A program made the position numbers and the translations under genes. A DNA stretch of 64,000 nucleotides, taken from Rhizobium sullae (GTDB taxonomy: Bacteria > Pseudomonadota > Alphaproteobacteria > Rhizobiales > Rhizobiaceae). The number at the start of each line of letters is the position of its first letter. Position 1 is the first letter of the stretch. The notes under the pieces were generated by a model, which was given only the letters and a program-made list of their open reading frames with translations, ran no database searches and was not told the origin of the DNA. The DNA lies in the NCBI RefSeq assembly GCF_025200715.1, contig NZ_CP104143.1, forward strand, positions 2,418,001-2,482,000, written 5' to 3'. Shown here in pieces: positions 8,684 to 17,676 of the stretch.

Positions 8684-9568
8684 TTGATCGCCGCCGTGCC
8701 TTTCGTCGCGGCGGAGCAGGAGTTCGCGCTCAAGGGCGGCACGGCGATCAACCTCTTTGTCCGTGATATGCCGCGTCTGTCGGTCGATATCGATCTGACC
8801 TATTTGCCAGTCGCTCCCCGTGCAGAGTCGCTGGCCGCCATTGATGCAGGAATGAAGCGCATTGCGGCGGCGCTCAGGACAGGTCTGCGCGGCGCGCGCG
8901 TCAACGAAGTAGTGAATGCGCGCGAGAAGATCGTCACCAAGTTGATGGTTCAGGGAACTGATGCGCAAATAAAGATTGAGGTGACGCCCGTATTGCGCGG
9001 CTGCGTGTTCGAGCCGGAAGCGAGGGCCGTATCGCCGACCGTCGAAGATGCCTTCGGTTTCGTGGAAATGCAGGTGGTTTCCTTCTCTGATCTATATGCG
9101 GGGAAGATCATGGCGGCCCTCGACCGCCAGCATCCGCGTGACCTGTTCGATGTCAGGGATCTTTTCGCCAATGAAGGGATCAGCGACGATCTTCGGCGCG
9201 CTTTTATCGTCTATCTTATCAGCCATGACAGGCCGATCTCAGAAGTCCTCGTGCCGCGCCGCAAGGATATTGCGCAGGAATTTGCGCAAGGTTTCGACGG
9301 CATGACGGCAGAGCCCGTCGTGCTCGACGCTCTACTGGCAACGCGCGAGGAACTGATTGCCGCTGTGGCGGCCGGCATGCCGGAAGAGCACAGGGCTTTC
9401 CTGCTGGGCTTCAAAAAAGGTGAACCGGACTGGTCGTTGCTTGGCGTCGAAGGCGCTGACGAACTTCCCGCTGTCAGGTGGAAGCAACTCAATCTCGACA
9501 AGCTATCTCGCGACGCCCGCAGCCGGCTTGTCGCCCAGCTGGCCGATGTGCTGGAGCGTAAAGTATAG
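8684..9568 (+). CDS. AbiEii-type nucleotidyltransferase toxin, start region apparently disrupted
   Basis: Nucleotidyltransferase toxin of the AbiE pair. The family signature FALKGGTAINLF and the metal-binding SVDIDL motif are intact, and the body runs about 294 residues, near full length. No good start exists: the open frame begins right after the antitoxin TGA (8657-8659), and the first usable codon is TTG at 8684 without a clear ribosome-binding site. A GTG at 8646 in another frame gives VPLNDR then stops at TAA. Family-like residues SLRRQVALLIAAVPF lie in the toxin frame immediately after. A small deletion near 8660 would explain this. The toxin may be silent or poorly translated. Confidence 0.8.
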   Translation: MIAAVPFVAAEQEFALKGGTAINLFVRDMPRLSVDIDLTYLPVAPRAESLAAIDAGMKRIAAALRTGLRGARVNEVVNAREKIVTKLMVQGTDAQIKIEVTPVLRGCVFEPEARAVSPTVEDAFGFVEMQVVSFSDLYAGKIMAALDRQHPRDLFDVRDLFANEGISDDLRRAFIVYLISHDRPISEVLVPRRKDIAQEFAQGFDGMTAEPVVLDALLATREELIAAVAAGMPEEHRAFLLGFKKGEPDWSLLGVEGADELPAVRWKQLNLDKLSRDARSRLVAQLADVLERKV

Positions 9569-9571
9569 TCT

Positions 9572-9958
9572 ATGCCTACATTCGAAGAGGTGGCCGGGTC
9601 GGTTGACCAGATCATGGGCGTGAAGGCGGTCTGGGGCCGCTCGTCGGAGCCCGTGATGTGCTTCGGATCGCGCGGCGACGAGGCCCTAAAAGACCCCGGG
9701 CATTTCCAGCAGGCGCGCGCGACTGCCAAGAAGGCAATCCCTCAGCCCTATCTCGTCACCATCGGCGGCGGTGCCGAAGTGGGTGCAGAACTTCGCGGGA
9801 GAGTTCTCGAACTTGTGAGGGTGAAGCCTCAAAAAACGTTCAGGCTCCTAAAAAAACGTTCAGGATTTAGCATTTCCCTAAGAAAACGTTCAATCATCTG
9901 GCGGCCACGAAATCTTTCAAGAATCCTGCCGCCCCTGAAAATATCCTCAGGTTCCTAA
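9572..9958 (+). pseudogene. Third gene of the abiE operon, truncated by a repeat array
   Basis: The ATG lies three bases after the toxin stop, so it was likely co-transcribed. The first 85 or so residues look like genuine protein (ending near GAEVGAELRGRVLELVRV). The frame then runs into the repeat array from about 9826 and encodes low-quality basic sequence. I do not recognise the intact family. Truncation by insertion of the element whose end is the array is the simplest reading. Confidence 0.5.
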
Positions 9959-9974
9959 ATTTTCTTTCAAGAAT
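9833..9974. repeat. Spaced repeat array resembling a transposon end
   Basis: AAAACGTTCA occurs exactly at 9833-9842, 9853-9862 and 9883-9892. TTTCAAGAAT occurs at 9915-9924 and 9965-9974, and a partial copy (CTTTCAAAC) lies near 9994. Spacings of 20, 30 and about 50 bases are near whole helical turns, as in arrays of transposase-binding sites. The array sits exactly between a truncated abiE-operon gene and a truncated channel gene, at a junction. No associated transposase is present. Confidence 0.6.
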
Positions 9975-10015
9975 GTGAACGATCCTCAAAAAGCTTTCAA
10001 ACCCGCCAGCTACAA

Positions 10016-10318
10016 ATAGCCTTTCCTGCCGCCACAACCGCCGCCCTCTGCAGCAATACCGGAGGGGCCGAGCTCTCGTATGCCGAATTCGCGACGAGGT
10101 TCCGTGCCCATGCCGCCGACCTGCTAGAGGGTGTCCGCTCGTTTCCGTCGGAAACCGGACGTGTGGCCGCCGTCCTGCAACGCGAGCTCGACGCGAGCCA
10201 GAGCGCGCGACCGATTCTCTTCGTTCTTGCGTTCGTCGCTGCCGGATTGGCGGTCCAGTGGAGCTTCTGGTGGATCAGCAGGGGCTGGCGCACATGGATC
10301 GCTTCGGTCAGCTTCTGA
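10016..10318 (+). pseudogene. N-terminal fragment of an MscS-family mechanosensitive channel
   Basis: The plus frame ending at TGA 10316 reads through about 100 residues including AELSYAEFATRFRAHA, a periplasmic-type helix, and then a hydrophobic membrane segment (PILFVLAFVAAGLAVQW). This resembles the N-terminal part of long rhizobial MscS-type proteins. No start codon or channel domain remains: the 5' side is cut by the repeat array and the 3' side loses frame. A separate intact MscS gene lies at 13402. Confidence 0.45.
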
Positions 10319-10528
10319 CCGTGCGCGACAGGCTCGTGCAGAGCGCTTGCTTGTCCACGCCGTCGTTCGGCAGCGTGCGAGGTGAGTCTGCCCTTCTCAC
10401 TCGTGGAGATGTTCTCAGAAATCAACAGGCGCAGCAATGACATAGCGATGCCCCGTTTCATCTCGTCCGGCGCGCCATTTCACCGACGAGATTTGAACCG
10501 CAAAGCGTCCCGCACCTGGATAGCGCCC

Positions 10529-10640
10529 TCAAGCCGCTGTAACGCGGCGAGCCAGCAGATACCCTGCATTGCGGATGGCAAGTGAAGCCAGAGCGCCGAT
10601 CGCCGCCGACGCCGCATAGCTAAGGCAGAAAACCCGGTAC
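10529..10640 (-). pseudogene. C-terminal scrap of an unrecognised membrane protein
   Basis: On the minus strand the frame ending at TGA 10529-10531 reads as an Ala-rich hydrophobic helix followed by LLARRVTAA, typical of a membrane-protein C-terminus. Nothing upstream continues it; an IS481 remnant follows. The stretch from 10319 to 10712 otherwise holds nothing I can support. Confidence 0.3.
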
Positions 10641-10712
10641 GAAATCAGGATGAGTCCAATAGTCTATCGCGAGAGTTGTCAGCTGGTCAGGGCCGAAATT
10701 GACAGCTTCGAT

Positions 10713-11000
10713 GAGCGCATCGCGATCGTAGAAGGGGTAGTCGATCTGCTGGAGGATGTTTTTGCCCGGCGGCCGGGTCGCCTCTTTCCTCAGCGTCAGG
10801 TGCATGCGCTCATGCCGGCCGTTTTCCTGGGGACGGCCCAGCCTGATGCGCTCGAGGACGATGCCGAGCCTCAGCCACCACACCGACAGCTTGGACAGAT
10901 TGTAGAGCCCGTTTGGACTGGCAAACGGCAAGCCGTTGTCACTGCGGATCGCCGCCGGCAGGCCGCGCTCGGCAAACAGCCCGCGGAAGGCGCGTAGGCG
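10713..11000 (-). pseudogene. IS481-family transposase remnant with internal deletion
   Basis: The segment matches the catalytic-core part of the transposase at 316-1503 (IRSDNGLPFASPNG, PQENGRHERMH). It then jumps from NILQQ directly to IDYPFYDRDAL, deleting the stretch of about 50 residues in between. Both the N-terminus and the inverted-repeat ends are missing. It belongs to the same IS lineage as the intact copy and the end fragment at 12528-12712. Confidence 0.8.
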
Positions 11001-11044
11001 ATATAGCACGCAACTTGCGACAGGAACGACGGCAAGCATTGCCC

Positions 11045-11944
11045 TTAGCCGATGTCTATGACAACGACCTCCGGCGGCGATCCGATCCGGATCGGCAAAT
11101 TCGAAAGACCCAATCCACCGGAGACGATCAAGTGGCGATCGTGCTCGACGATATGCCCGTAGGCATAGCGGTTGCCGTATCGCGACGGGACAAGTGGTGA
11201 ATAGCCCAGGAACCTCACCTGCCCGCCATGGGTATGGCCGGCGAGCGTCAGCGAAACGCGCCGGGGGACATCGACGAAGATATCCGGCTCGTGGGCCATC
11301 AGGATGATCGGATCATCGCCATCGATGCCAGCCAACGTGCCGGGCAGGTCATCGAGCCCGGGGATCATGCCAGAGCCGTCTGGTGCCGGATAGGTTGGCT
11401 CGAGTTGATCGGCCAGACCGGCGAGCCAGAAAGATCGTCCGTCCTTTTCTAGTCGCAGCGCACGATTGTCGTAAACCGGGATGCCGACGCCGGCAAGCGC
11501 GCTGTGGGCCAGCGTCGGACCATGACCGGCCAGCCGGGCGACGGGATCGTTGAGCCAGTCGTGATTGCCTATGATCGCGTGGACACCGAGCGGCGCCTTC
11601 AGCCGTGCCAATGCCTCGGCCCAACGGGCCGGTTCCACGAAGCCGGTCAGGCGCAGGCTGCTCATGTAGTCGCCGAGCAGGAGGATGATGTCGCCGCCAA
11701 GCCCACTGGCCTGATCGCAGATGCCGGCAATCCGATGCACCGGCATCCAAGGCTCGCAAGCATGGATGTCGGCCAGGACAACGACCCTGAGCTTGAGGCC
11801 CGCCGGCCAGTTGGCAGGCCGCAACGCATAGGATGTTACCAGCGGCCGCTGAAACGGCTCGACCCCCACGGCATAGGTGCTGGTACCAAATCCCGCCATC
11901 ACCAGCCCGCCGAGAAGTGTGAGGAACCCGCGCCGCGCCAGCAT
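11045..11944 (-). CDS. Exported metallophosphoesterase (YkuE-like)
   Basis: A 299-residue calcineurin-type phosphoesterase. Metal-ligand motifs are visible in order: LADIHACE (DxH), LLLGDYM (GD), IIGNHDW (GNHD), MAHEPD and LAGHTHGGQ (GHTH). The N-terminus has a twin-arginine-like signal (ARRGFLTLLGG), suggesting Tat export or membrane anchoring. Homologues act on phospholipid head groups or other phosphoesters at the membrane. The substrate is unknown here. It lies between two IS481 remnants, and a decayed paralogue fragment follows at 12130. Confidence 0.85.
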   Translation of the reverse strand: MLARRGFLTLLGGLVMAGFGTSTYAVGVEPFQRPLVTSYALRPANWPAGLKLRVVVLADIHACEPWMPVHRIAGICDQASGLGGDIILLLGDYMSSLRLTGFVEPARWAEALARLKAPLGVHAIIGNHDWLNDPVARLAGHGPTLAHSALAGVGIPVYDNRALRLEKDGRSFWLAGLADQLEPTYPAPDGSGMIPGLDDLPGTLAGIDGDDPIILMAHEPDIFVDVPRRVSLTLAGHTHGGQVRFLGYSPLVPSRYGNRYAYGHIVEHDRHLIVSGGLGLSNLPIRIGSPPEVVVIDIG

Positions 11945-12129
11945 GCCTTCTCCCCTTCGATGGAATGACCTTTAAGCCGCCGGTCGCCTTCGTGGGGGCG
12001 AGGCAGGCAGGAAAAAGCGCTCGCCCGACGTCGACGACCGCCTCTTTCTCTGCCGGATCATAGCGAGCACGCCGCCACACCGAAATACATCATTCGGCCG
12101 CGCGCCTAAGCCATGCGGCCGGGGTCCTC

Positions 12130-12330
12130 TCAACCGAGGTCGATGACGACGATCTCCGGCGGCACACCAAAGCGGACCGGCGCAATCGAGCAGCCGAGCT
12201 CACCGGAGACGACAAGCTGCGATCGTCTTCGACCACATGGCCACAGGCATAACGATCGAAGTCGAATCCTCTGTCGCGGAAGTGGCTGATGAGTACGCCG
12301 TCCGTCGTCGTGTCACCCAGATAAGAAATA
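12130..12330 (-). pseudogene. C-terminal remnant of a second metallophosphoesterase
   Basis: Translated on the minus strand, with one frameshift near 12215, this reads RYACGHVVEDDR then LVVSGELGCSIAPVRFG and ends VPPEIVVIDLG at a TGA (12130-12132). It parallels the C-terminus of the intact gene at 11045-11944 (YAYGHIVEHDRHLIVSGG, ending PPEVVVIDIG). The catalytic domain is gone. It probably records an old tandem duplication or a replaced allele. Confidence 0.6.
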
Positions 12331-12527
12331 ATCCCTTCTCACGGCCACCAGCCACGCTCCAGCATGATCGATTGAACCGCCTCATTCTCCTAACCATGCT
12401 GGGAGGGCGAAACGCCGATCCCGAACAGAAGCGAGGACCTGCTGAAGATGAAGAGGCGGAGACGCTCGTAAGCGATTGACCCCAACACGCCGAATAGAGA
12501 AGACATAGGCAACAGAACGCACTTGAA

Positions 12528-12712
12528 ACATGGGTGACAACCTCGTGCAGAACGGGTTGTCGATGGTTTGCAAAGTTCTCTGCTCCAGGGTCGATACATC
12601 CCAGATCACAATTCATGAAGCTGACGAGCCAAATGCCGTCGTCGACGTCCTTGAGTCCCAGTTTCTGTCCGGCCAGCACGGTCGAGATGCTGATCTTCTT
12701 GCGATAGACCTT
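12528..12712 (-). pseudogene. IS481 terminal fragment (inverted repeat plus transposase C-terminus)
   Basis: Starting with ACATGGGTGACAAC at 12528, this segment is nearly identical to 322-500 of the intact IS and carries an extra G that shifts the transposase frame. The C-terminal motif LGLKDVDDGIWLVSF is readable. The other end of the element is absent. It marks the right edge of the scarred accessory region. Confidence 0.75.
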
Positions 12713-12729
12713 CGTATCGTTCGCGCGAC

Positions 12730-13122
12730 CTACTCCTCAAAGCGACCCGTGGCGTCACGATCGCGGTCGTATCGTCTCTTGAGCGGAAATGGCGGCAACC
12801 AGGACTCGCGACGGACGGTCCAGAGTTCGTAGGTTGGCATCAGTTGATCAGGGGCATCCAAGGATCCTAGGTTCACTTCGATTTCATCTGCGCTGCGTCC
12901 GAAAACGGAGGAACCGCAACGGGGACAGAAAAACCGCCCGGCGTAGTCGCGTGTTTCGCCATCGATCGTCACTGCATCCTGAGGGAACACCGCGGAAGCG
13001 TGAAAGAGTGCCCCATGATGCTTGCGGCAGTCGAGACAGTGACAAACGCCGACCCGGTATGGGAGTCCCAACGCCACGATTCGGACGTTGCCGCACAGGC
13101 AACCGCCGGTGAACCGGTCCAT
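12730..13122 (-). CDS. GFA/CENP-V family zinc-binding protein
   Basis: A 130-residue single-domain protein of the glutathione-dependent formaldehyde-activating (GFA) family. The cysteine pattern is clear: GGCLCGNVR near the start, CHCLDCRKHHG in the middle and FFCPRCGSSVFG, giving two zinc sites. Some members bind glutathione or adducts; most are uncharacterised, so the reaction is not assigned. The end of the gene abuts the IS481 fragment without loss of the frame. Confidence 0.85.
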   Translation of the reverse strand: MDRFTGGCLCGNVRIVALGLPYRVGVCHCLDCRKHHGALFHASAVFPQDAVTIDGETRDYAGRFFCPRCGSSVFGRSADEIEVNLGSLDAPDQLMPTYELWTVRRESWLPPFPLKRRYDRDRDATGRFEE

Positions 13123-13401
13123 GCTGCATCTCCTCTAAAATCAAGCGGTCAGAATGGTTACAACGAACGGCACTGTCATTGCAAATTGCCCTGTTGCGGG
13201 CGGGGACGCGTCGTTCACAAAGCTCCGCACTGTAAACCGGCCCCGCACTGCCCGCAGCCGCTAGCGCCAAGAAACCCCGCGCCTCGACTGAACCTCACCC
13301 GCGCTTATCTCGATAATGATCGGGAAAATTGCGTCGGAACCCGGATTTTGAACAAAACCCCGCTCCCGCTGGTTATCCTGCAGAATCGCGAGAGAACGAC
13401 G

Positions 13402-14748
13402 ATGGATTTCCTCGAGGCGGTCAACGCTGCCGGATCCTGGCTGCAGGCTTTCCTTCTTAATGAGTGGACGCTCTATCAGTCCGCCCTGATTGTCGCCGGT
13501 TACCTGCTTTCCGGCTGGCTGGCAAAACGGATCGAGCCGGCACTGGAATCGCGCGCCCGCACCATCAAGGGAAATCCGGATCTGCTTCGCGTCATTATCG
13601 CTTTCATGCGGCGAACGCGGTGGCTCTTTCTGATTGTGCTGCTGGCGATTGCCGATGTAGTGCTGTTGCGCTTTGCATGGCCCTCCCACCGGTGGCTGAT
13701 GGGAACTGCCCTCACCCTGGTGGTGGCGTGGTTCGTCATCTCGGTGCTCACGCGCATCATTCGAAACCAGATGCTGGCCCGTGTCGTCGCCGCCGCGGGC
13801 TGGCTCTACTTTGCGCTTTACGCGCTTGGGCTGGACCGGGCGCTCCTTGCAGCACTCGATGACGTCGCCATCAATCTCGGTGCCGTTCGCCTCTCGATGC
13901 TGCTCGTCTTGAAGGCCATCGTCCTTTCCGTCGCGCTGATCTGGCTAGCGGTTCTGATCGGCAACATGTCGTCGAACTGGATCCAGAAGTCCGCGGATCT
14001 CACGCCGTCCTTGAAGGTTCTCATCAGCAAACTGGTGAAGATAGGGCTCATCGTCTTTGCAGGCACTGTTGCCTTGTCTGCGACGGGCATCGACCTGACG
14101 GCGCTCACGGTTTTTTCAGGTGCCGTCGGCGTCGGTATCGGTTTCGGCCTGCAGAAGGTGGTCTCCAACTTCATATCTGGGATCATCATCCTTCTCGATA
14201 AATCCATCAAACCGGGCGACACCATTACGCTGGGAGAGACCTTCGGCTCGATTCGCGACCTGCGCTCCCGCTTCGTCTCGGTCATCACGAGAGATGGCAA
14301 GGAGTACCTCATTCCAAACGAAGACTTCATTTCCCAGCAGGTCGTCAACTGGTCGTTCTCCAGTGAATATGTCCGCATCGAGGTTGATTTCGGAACCTCG
14401 TATGATAGCGACCCGCACGAGGTTGCGCGCATCGCGATCGAGGCCGCCAAGACCATTCCGCGGGTTGCGGGCACCTACGCCCAGCCGGTCTGCTGGATGA
14501 CGGCCTTTGGCGCATCCTCGCTGGATTTCAAGCTGAGGTTCTGGATCTCCGATCCGAGCAACGGTCTCACAAACGTTCGCGGTCAAGTGCTCATGGCATT
14601 GTGGGACGCATTCAAGGCAGCCGGCATTTCGATCCCCTTCCCGCATCGCGAAATCATCATGAAGACACCTGTCGAGCTTGCCCGCGCATCTCTTCGGCAA
14701 CGACCAGATGACGGCTGCGCTTCCGGCGGCACACAATCCGGGAACTGA
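13402..14748 (+). CDS. MscS-family mechanosensitive ion channel
   Basis: A 448-residue inner-membrane channel that opens on membrane tension to release solutes in hypo-osmotic shock. It has several N-terminal membrane helices, then the pore-lining helix and beta domain. The family signature region GAVGVGIGFGLQKVVSNFISG is present (read as GAVGVGIGFG then LQKVVSNFISG), followed by KPGDTI and LIPNEDFISQQVVNWS. I chose the ATG at 13402 (MDFLEAVNAAG) because the longer frame from 13000 runs antiparallel to the neighbouring gene. No operon partner is evident upstream. Confidence 0.9.
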   Translation: MDFLEAVNAAGSWLQAFLLNEWTLYQSALIVAGYLLSGWLAKRIEPALESRARTIKGNPDLLRVIIAFMRRTRWLFLIVLLAIADVVLLRFAWPSHRWLMGTALTLVVAWFVISVLTRIIRNQMLARVVAAAGWLYFALYALGLDRALLAALDDVAINLGAVRLSMLLVLKAIVLSVALIWLAVLIGNMSSNWIQKSADLTPSLKVLISKLVKIGLIVFAGTVALSATGIDLTALTVFSGAVGVGIGFGLQKVVSNFISGIIILLDKSIKPGDTITLGETFGSIRDLRSRFVSVITRDGKEYLIPNEDFISQQVVNWSFSSEYVRIEVDFGTSYDSDPHEVARIAIEAAKTIPRVAGTYAQPVCWMTAFGASSLDFKLRFWISDPSNGLTNVRGQVLMALWDAFKAAGISIPFPHREIIMKTPVELARASLRQRPDDGCASGGTQSGN

Positions 14749-14794
14749 ACTGCCTCAAAGACGTTCGGCAATATCCGTTCACGAGGTAATCGCC

Positions 14795-15301
14795 ATGCGC
14801 CCTGCCGCTTTTTTGTTGTCCTTCGCCCTCGCCGGCTCCCAGCCGCTTGCCGCCGCCGGTCAGGAAGCCAATTTCCTCCAGTCACTTGCCGGAAACTGGC
14901 AGGGCACGGGCCACGTGCTAATGCGCATTGGCAGCGATCCGATCAACGTGCGGTGCAGCTTCGCAACGGCGGCGGGCAGGGTCAACTTCTCCATGAACGG
15001 CAGCTGCCGCGGCTTTCTCGTCGTGCGCCGGGGGGTTTCGGCAAATCTGAGGCTCAGCGGCAGTCGCTATACCGGAGCCTATGTCGGGCCGTCGGGACAA
15101 CCGTCCGTGCTGTCCGGAAAACGCCGCGGCAATGCCATTGATCTCTCGGTACGGTGGGCCCGCCCCGTGAACGGTGACCGGAACGCAAACATGACCATCG
15201 AGAAGGTCGGCGCCGATGGCCTGCGCCTCCGGACGGTCGACCGCGACCTTACCACCGGCAGGCCGGTCATCACCAGCAGCATCGATCTGCGGCGTCGGTA
15301 A
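14795..15301 (+). CDS. Exported protein of unknown function
   Basis: A 168-residue protein with a clear signal peptide (MRPAAFLLSFALAGSQPLAA, cleavage likely after AAA or AAG). The mature part is rich in beta strands, with FLQSLAGNWQGTGHVLMR near its start, which resembles small secreted beta-barrel or lipocalin-like proteins of rhizobia. A GAGGT ribosome-binding site precedes the ATG. It lies about 45 bases after the MscS stop and may share its transcript. No enzymatic motif is visible. Confidence 0.75.
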   Translation: MRPAAFLLSFALAGSQPLAAAGQEANFLQSLAGNWQGTGHVLMRIGSDPINVRCSFATAAGRVNFSMNGSCRGFLVVRRGVSANLRLSGSRYTGAYVGPSGQPSVLSGKRRGNAIDLSVRWARPVNGDRNANMTIEKVGADGLRLRTVDRDLTTGRPVITSSIDLRRR

Positions 15302-15324
15302 GCGGCGTCCGGGCACCGGCAGTA

Positions 15325-16557
15325 TCAGGTGGCACTCGCCGCCTCCCCTGCCTTCATTTCGGATGCATACACGTTCGTGGCAAGCCGCCCGATGGCCGCC
15401 AGAACCAGCACGGCAAGGCCGCCTGCCGCTGATGTCAGCGCCAGCGACCAGACGACGCCGATGGCTCCCATCATGTACGCCAGCGCAAAGGGTGCCGTGG
15501 CCGACACGATCAGCCGCGCCGCCATCACCCGGCCCTGCAGCTTTCCATACCCGTCGCTTCCGAACAGCATCAGCGGAAGGGTTCCCGTAACGATGCTGAA
15601 GAGGCCATTTCCCAGGCCGAAGACAACGGCGAACGCGATGGCGCCAACGACGGACGGCGCGGTCGGGATTAGCAGGAACACCGCTGCGGCCATAAGCATG
15701 GCCGCGATGATGGCGAGCTTGAGCGGCGGCAGGTTCCCGCCGAAGAGCATGTTCGTGAACCTGCTGAGCACCTGGGAGGGACCGAAGAACGTCCCGACCA
15801 ATGCCGCGGTCGCCCCGAGCCCGAGGCCCGAAAGCACCGGCACCATATGCACGAGGATGGCCGAGCTCACCAGCGACTGGAGGGAAAAGGAAAGCGCCAT
15901 CAGGACGAAACCGGTCCTGCGTGCCGATGCGGCAAGCGTTCCTTCCACGCGTTTCGCTGGTGAGGCCTTGCCACTCCGTTCGCGGTTGCAGCGCATTTTC
16001 CGGGAGAGAACGGCATGGATGGGCAGGCAGATGAGGAGATTGAGGCCTGCGAAGACCAGATAGACCTGCTGCCAAGACATCTCGGCGTGCAGCATCGTGG
16101 TGATCGGCCAGAAGATCGTCGAGGCAAACCCGCCGATAAGCGTCAGGTAGGTAATGCTCCGCTGTGCCGCCTGCGGCCGGATCTGCACGAGCAGCGCGAA
16201 GGCCGCGCCATATTGCACGAGGTTCGAGGCAATCTCGATGCCGATCAGCGCCACGACGAAGGAAATTCTGCCGGGCACCAGCGCGCAGGCGGTCAACGCA
16301 GCCGCGGCGATCGCCGACCCCACGGTCATGATACGCCCGGCGCCGAAGCGATCGATCCATTTGCCGAGCGCAGGGGCGGTAAAGCCGCCGATCAGGAGAG
16401 CCACGGACAATGCCCCGAACGCGGCCTCCGGGGGCCAGCCGAGATCCCGCGACATGCCGGGAGCAAGGATGCTGAAGCTGTAATAGAGTGTGCCGTAGCC
16501 GATGATCTGCGTGAGGCCAAGGGCGACGATGGCGGCGATCGGCGGACGTTCGGTCAT
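15325..16557 (-). CDS. MFS transporter of the arsenic operon (ArsK-like)
   Basis: A 410-residue major facilitator with about 12 hydrophobic segments. The N-terminal loop [13 protein letters not shown] fits the MFS loop 2-3 motif. It overlaps arsH by four bases and is the last gene of the arsenic operon. An MFS protein in this position has been shown in Agrobacterium (ArsK) to export arsenite and antimonite; I infer the same role from context, not from residues. An alternative is export of another metabolite made after ArsH. Confidence 0.8.
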   Translation of the reverse strand: MTERPPIAAIVALGLTQIIGYGTLYYSFSILAPGMSRDLGWPPEAAFGALSVALLIGGFTAPALGKWIDRFGAGRIMTVGSAIAAAALTACALVPGRISFVVALIGIEIASNLVQYGAAFALLVQIRPQAAQRSITYLTLIGGFASTIFWPITTMLHAEMSWQQVYLVFAGLNLLICLPIHAVLSRKMRCNRERSGKASPAKRVEGTLAASARRTGFVLMALSFSLQSLVSSAILVHMVPVLSGLGLGATAALVGTFFGPSQVLSRFTNMLFGGNLPPLKLAIIAAMLMAAAVFLLIPTAPSVVGAIAFAVVFGLGNGLFSIVTGTLPLMLFGSDGYGKLQGRVMAARLIVSATAPFALAYMMGAIGVVWSLALTSAAGGLAVLVLAAIGRLATNVYASEMKAGEAASAT

Positions 16558-17261
16558 ATGGATTTCAGGCTCACGCGCTGTTCGAGCTTATCAGCCTCTT
16601 CCTTGCGTTCGCTGTAGCGATCGGTGAGATAGGCGGAGGCGTCGCGGGTGAGCCAGGTAAATTTCACGAGTTCCTCGCAAACGTCAACCACGCGGTCGTA
16701 ATAGGACGAGGGTTTCATGCGGCCGTCCGCGTCGAACTCCTGAAAGGCCTTGGCGACCGAGGACTGGTTCGGGATGGTGATCATCCGCATCCAGCGCCCG
16801 AGGATGCGCATCTGCCCGACCGCATTGAAGGACTGCGAACCTCCCGACACCTGCATGACGGCGAGCGTTTTGCCCTGCGTTGGCCGCACCGATCCTACGG
16901 AGAGCGGAATCCAGTCGACCTGCGCCTTCATGATGCCGGTCATGGCGCCATGGCGTTCCGGCGAAACCCACACCTGCCCTTCCGACCACTGCGAGAGTTC
17001 GCGCAACTCCTGAACCTTCGGATGGCTCACCGGCGCCGCGTCGGGCAGCGGCAATCCTTCCGGATCGAAGATCCGCACCTCGCAGCCGAAGTGCTCGAGC
17101 AGGCGCGCCGCCTCATGGGCGAGCAGCCTGCTGTAGGAGACGGTGCGCAGCGAGCCGTAGAGGATCAGGATACGGGGCTTGTGCATCGAAAACAGCGGCC
17201 GCAGCGCTGTGGGATCGAGAGGCCGCAGATGTTCGCGGGAGGCTGCCGGCAGATCAGACAA
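16554..17261 (-). CDS. arsH: ArsH, NADPH-dependent FMN reductase
   Basis: Flavoprotein that oxidises trivalent organoarsenicals and related compounds in known ArsH proteins. The FMN-binding motif [12 protein letters not shown] and the conserved [20 protein letters not shown] region (20 residues) are present. Its likely start is a TTG at 17261 ([15 protein letters not shown]), overlapping arsC by eight bases; an ATG at 17297 would overlap by 44. It lies between arsC and the MFS gene in one tightly overlapping operon. Confidence 0.9.
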   Translation of the reverse strand: MSDLPAASREHLRPLDPTALRPLFSMHKPRILILYGSLRTVSYSRLLAHEAARLLEHFGCEVRIFDPEGLPLPDAAPVSHPKVQELRELSQWSEGQVWVSPERHGAMTGIMKAQVDWIPLSVGSVRPTQGKTLAVMQVSGGSQSFNAVGQMRILGRWMRMITIPNQSSVAKAFQEFDADGRMKPSSYYDRVVDVCEELVKFTWLTRDASAYLTDRYSERKEEADKLEQRVSLKSI

Positions 17262-17676
17262 GGCGCTTGCCTTCCGCATCGAGGACCTGTTCGCCATCTT
17301 CCTTGGCGAAGGCGCCCTTATGGGTGCTCGGCAGGATGTCCAGGACCACTTCTGACGGCCGCGCCAGCCGCGCGCCGAGCGGCGTCACCACGAAGGGCCG
17401 GTTGATGAGGATCGGATCTTTCAGCATCGCGTCGAGAAGCTGGTCGTCGGTCAGCGTCGGATCGTCGAGCCCGAGTGCCGCGTAAGGCGTGTCCTTCTCG
17501 CGGATGGCCTGGCGCACCGTCAGGCCGGCATCGACGATCATCCTGACCAGCTCCGCGCGCGACGGCGGAGTTTGTAAATACTCGATGACCGTTGGCTCGA
17601 TCCCCGCATTGCGGATCATCGCCAGCGTGTTGCGCGACGTGCCGCAGTCCGGGTTGTGATAGATGGTGGCCTTCAT
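17254..17676 (-). CDS. arsC: Arsenate reductase, glutaredoxin-dependent type
   Basis: A 140-residue enzyme reducing arsenate to arsenite with glutathione and glutaredoxin. The active-site loop [11 protein letters not shown] carries the catalytic cysteine, and the downstream [10 protein letters not shown] segment has the anion-binding arginine of the ArsC family. The ATG overlaps the aqpS stop by four bases (ATGA). It is the second arsenate reductase in the operon, of a different fold from the one at 18368-18898. Confidence 0.93.
   Translation of the reverse strand: MKATIYHNPDCGTSRNTLAMIRNAGIEPTVIEYLQTPPSRAELVRMIVDAGLTVRQAIREKDTPYAALGLDDPTLTDDQLLDAMLKDPILINRPFVVTPLGARLARPSEVVLDILPSTHKGAFAKEDGEQVLDAEGKRLV

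Noticed and set aside
9833..9974. CRISPR array
   Set aside because: The repeats are only ten bases, the spacing is irregular, and there are no cas genes.
196..12712. Integrative element at the tRNA with an attachment-site repeat
   Set aside because: No integrase and no second copy of the tRNA 3' end could be found by eye within the window.
14918..16360. 480-residue minus-strand open frame across the MFS gene and the exported protein gene
   Set aside because: The translation is Arg-rich and lacks membrane helices; the MFS protein in the other frame is well supported.
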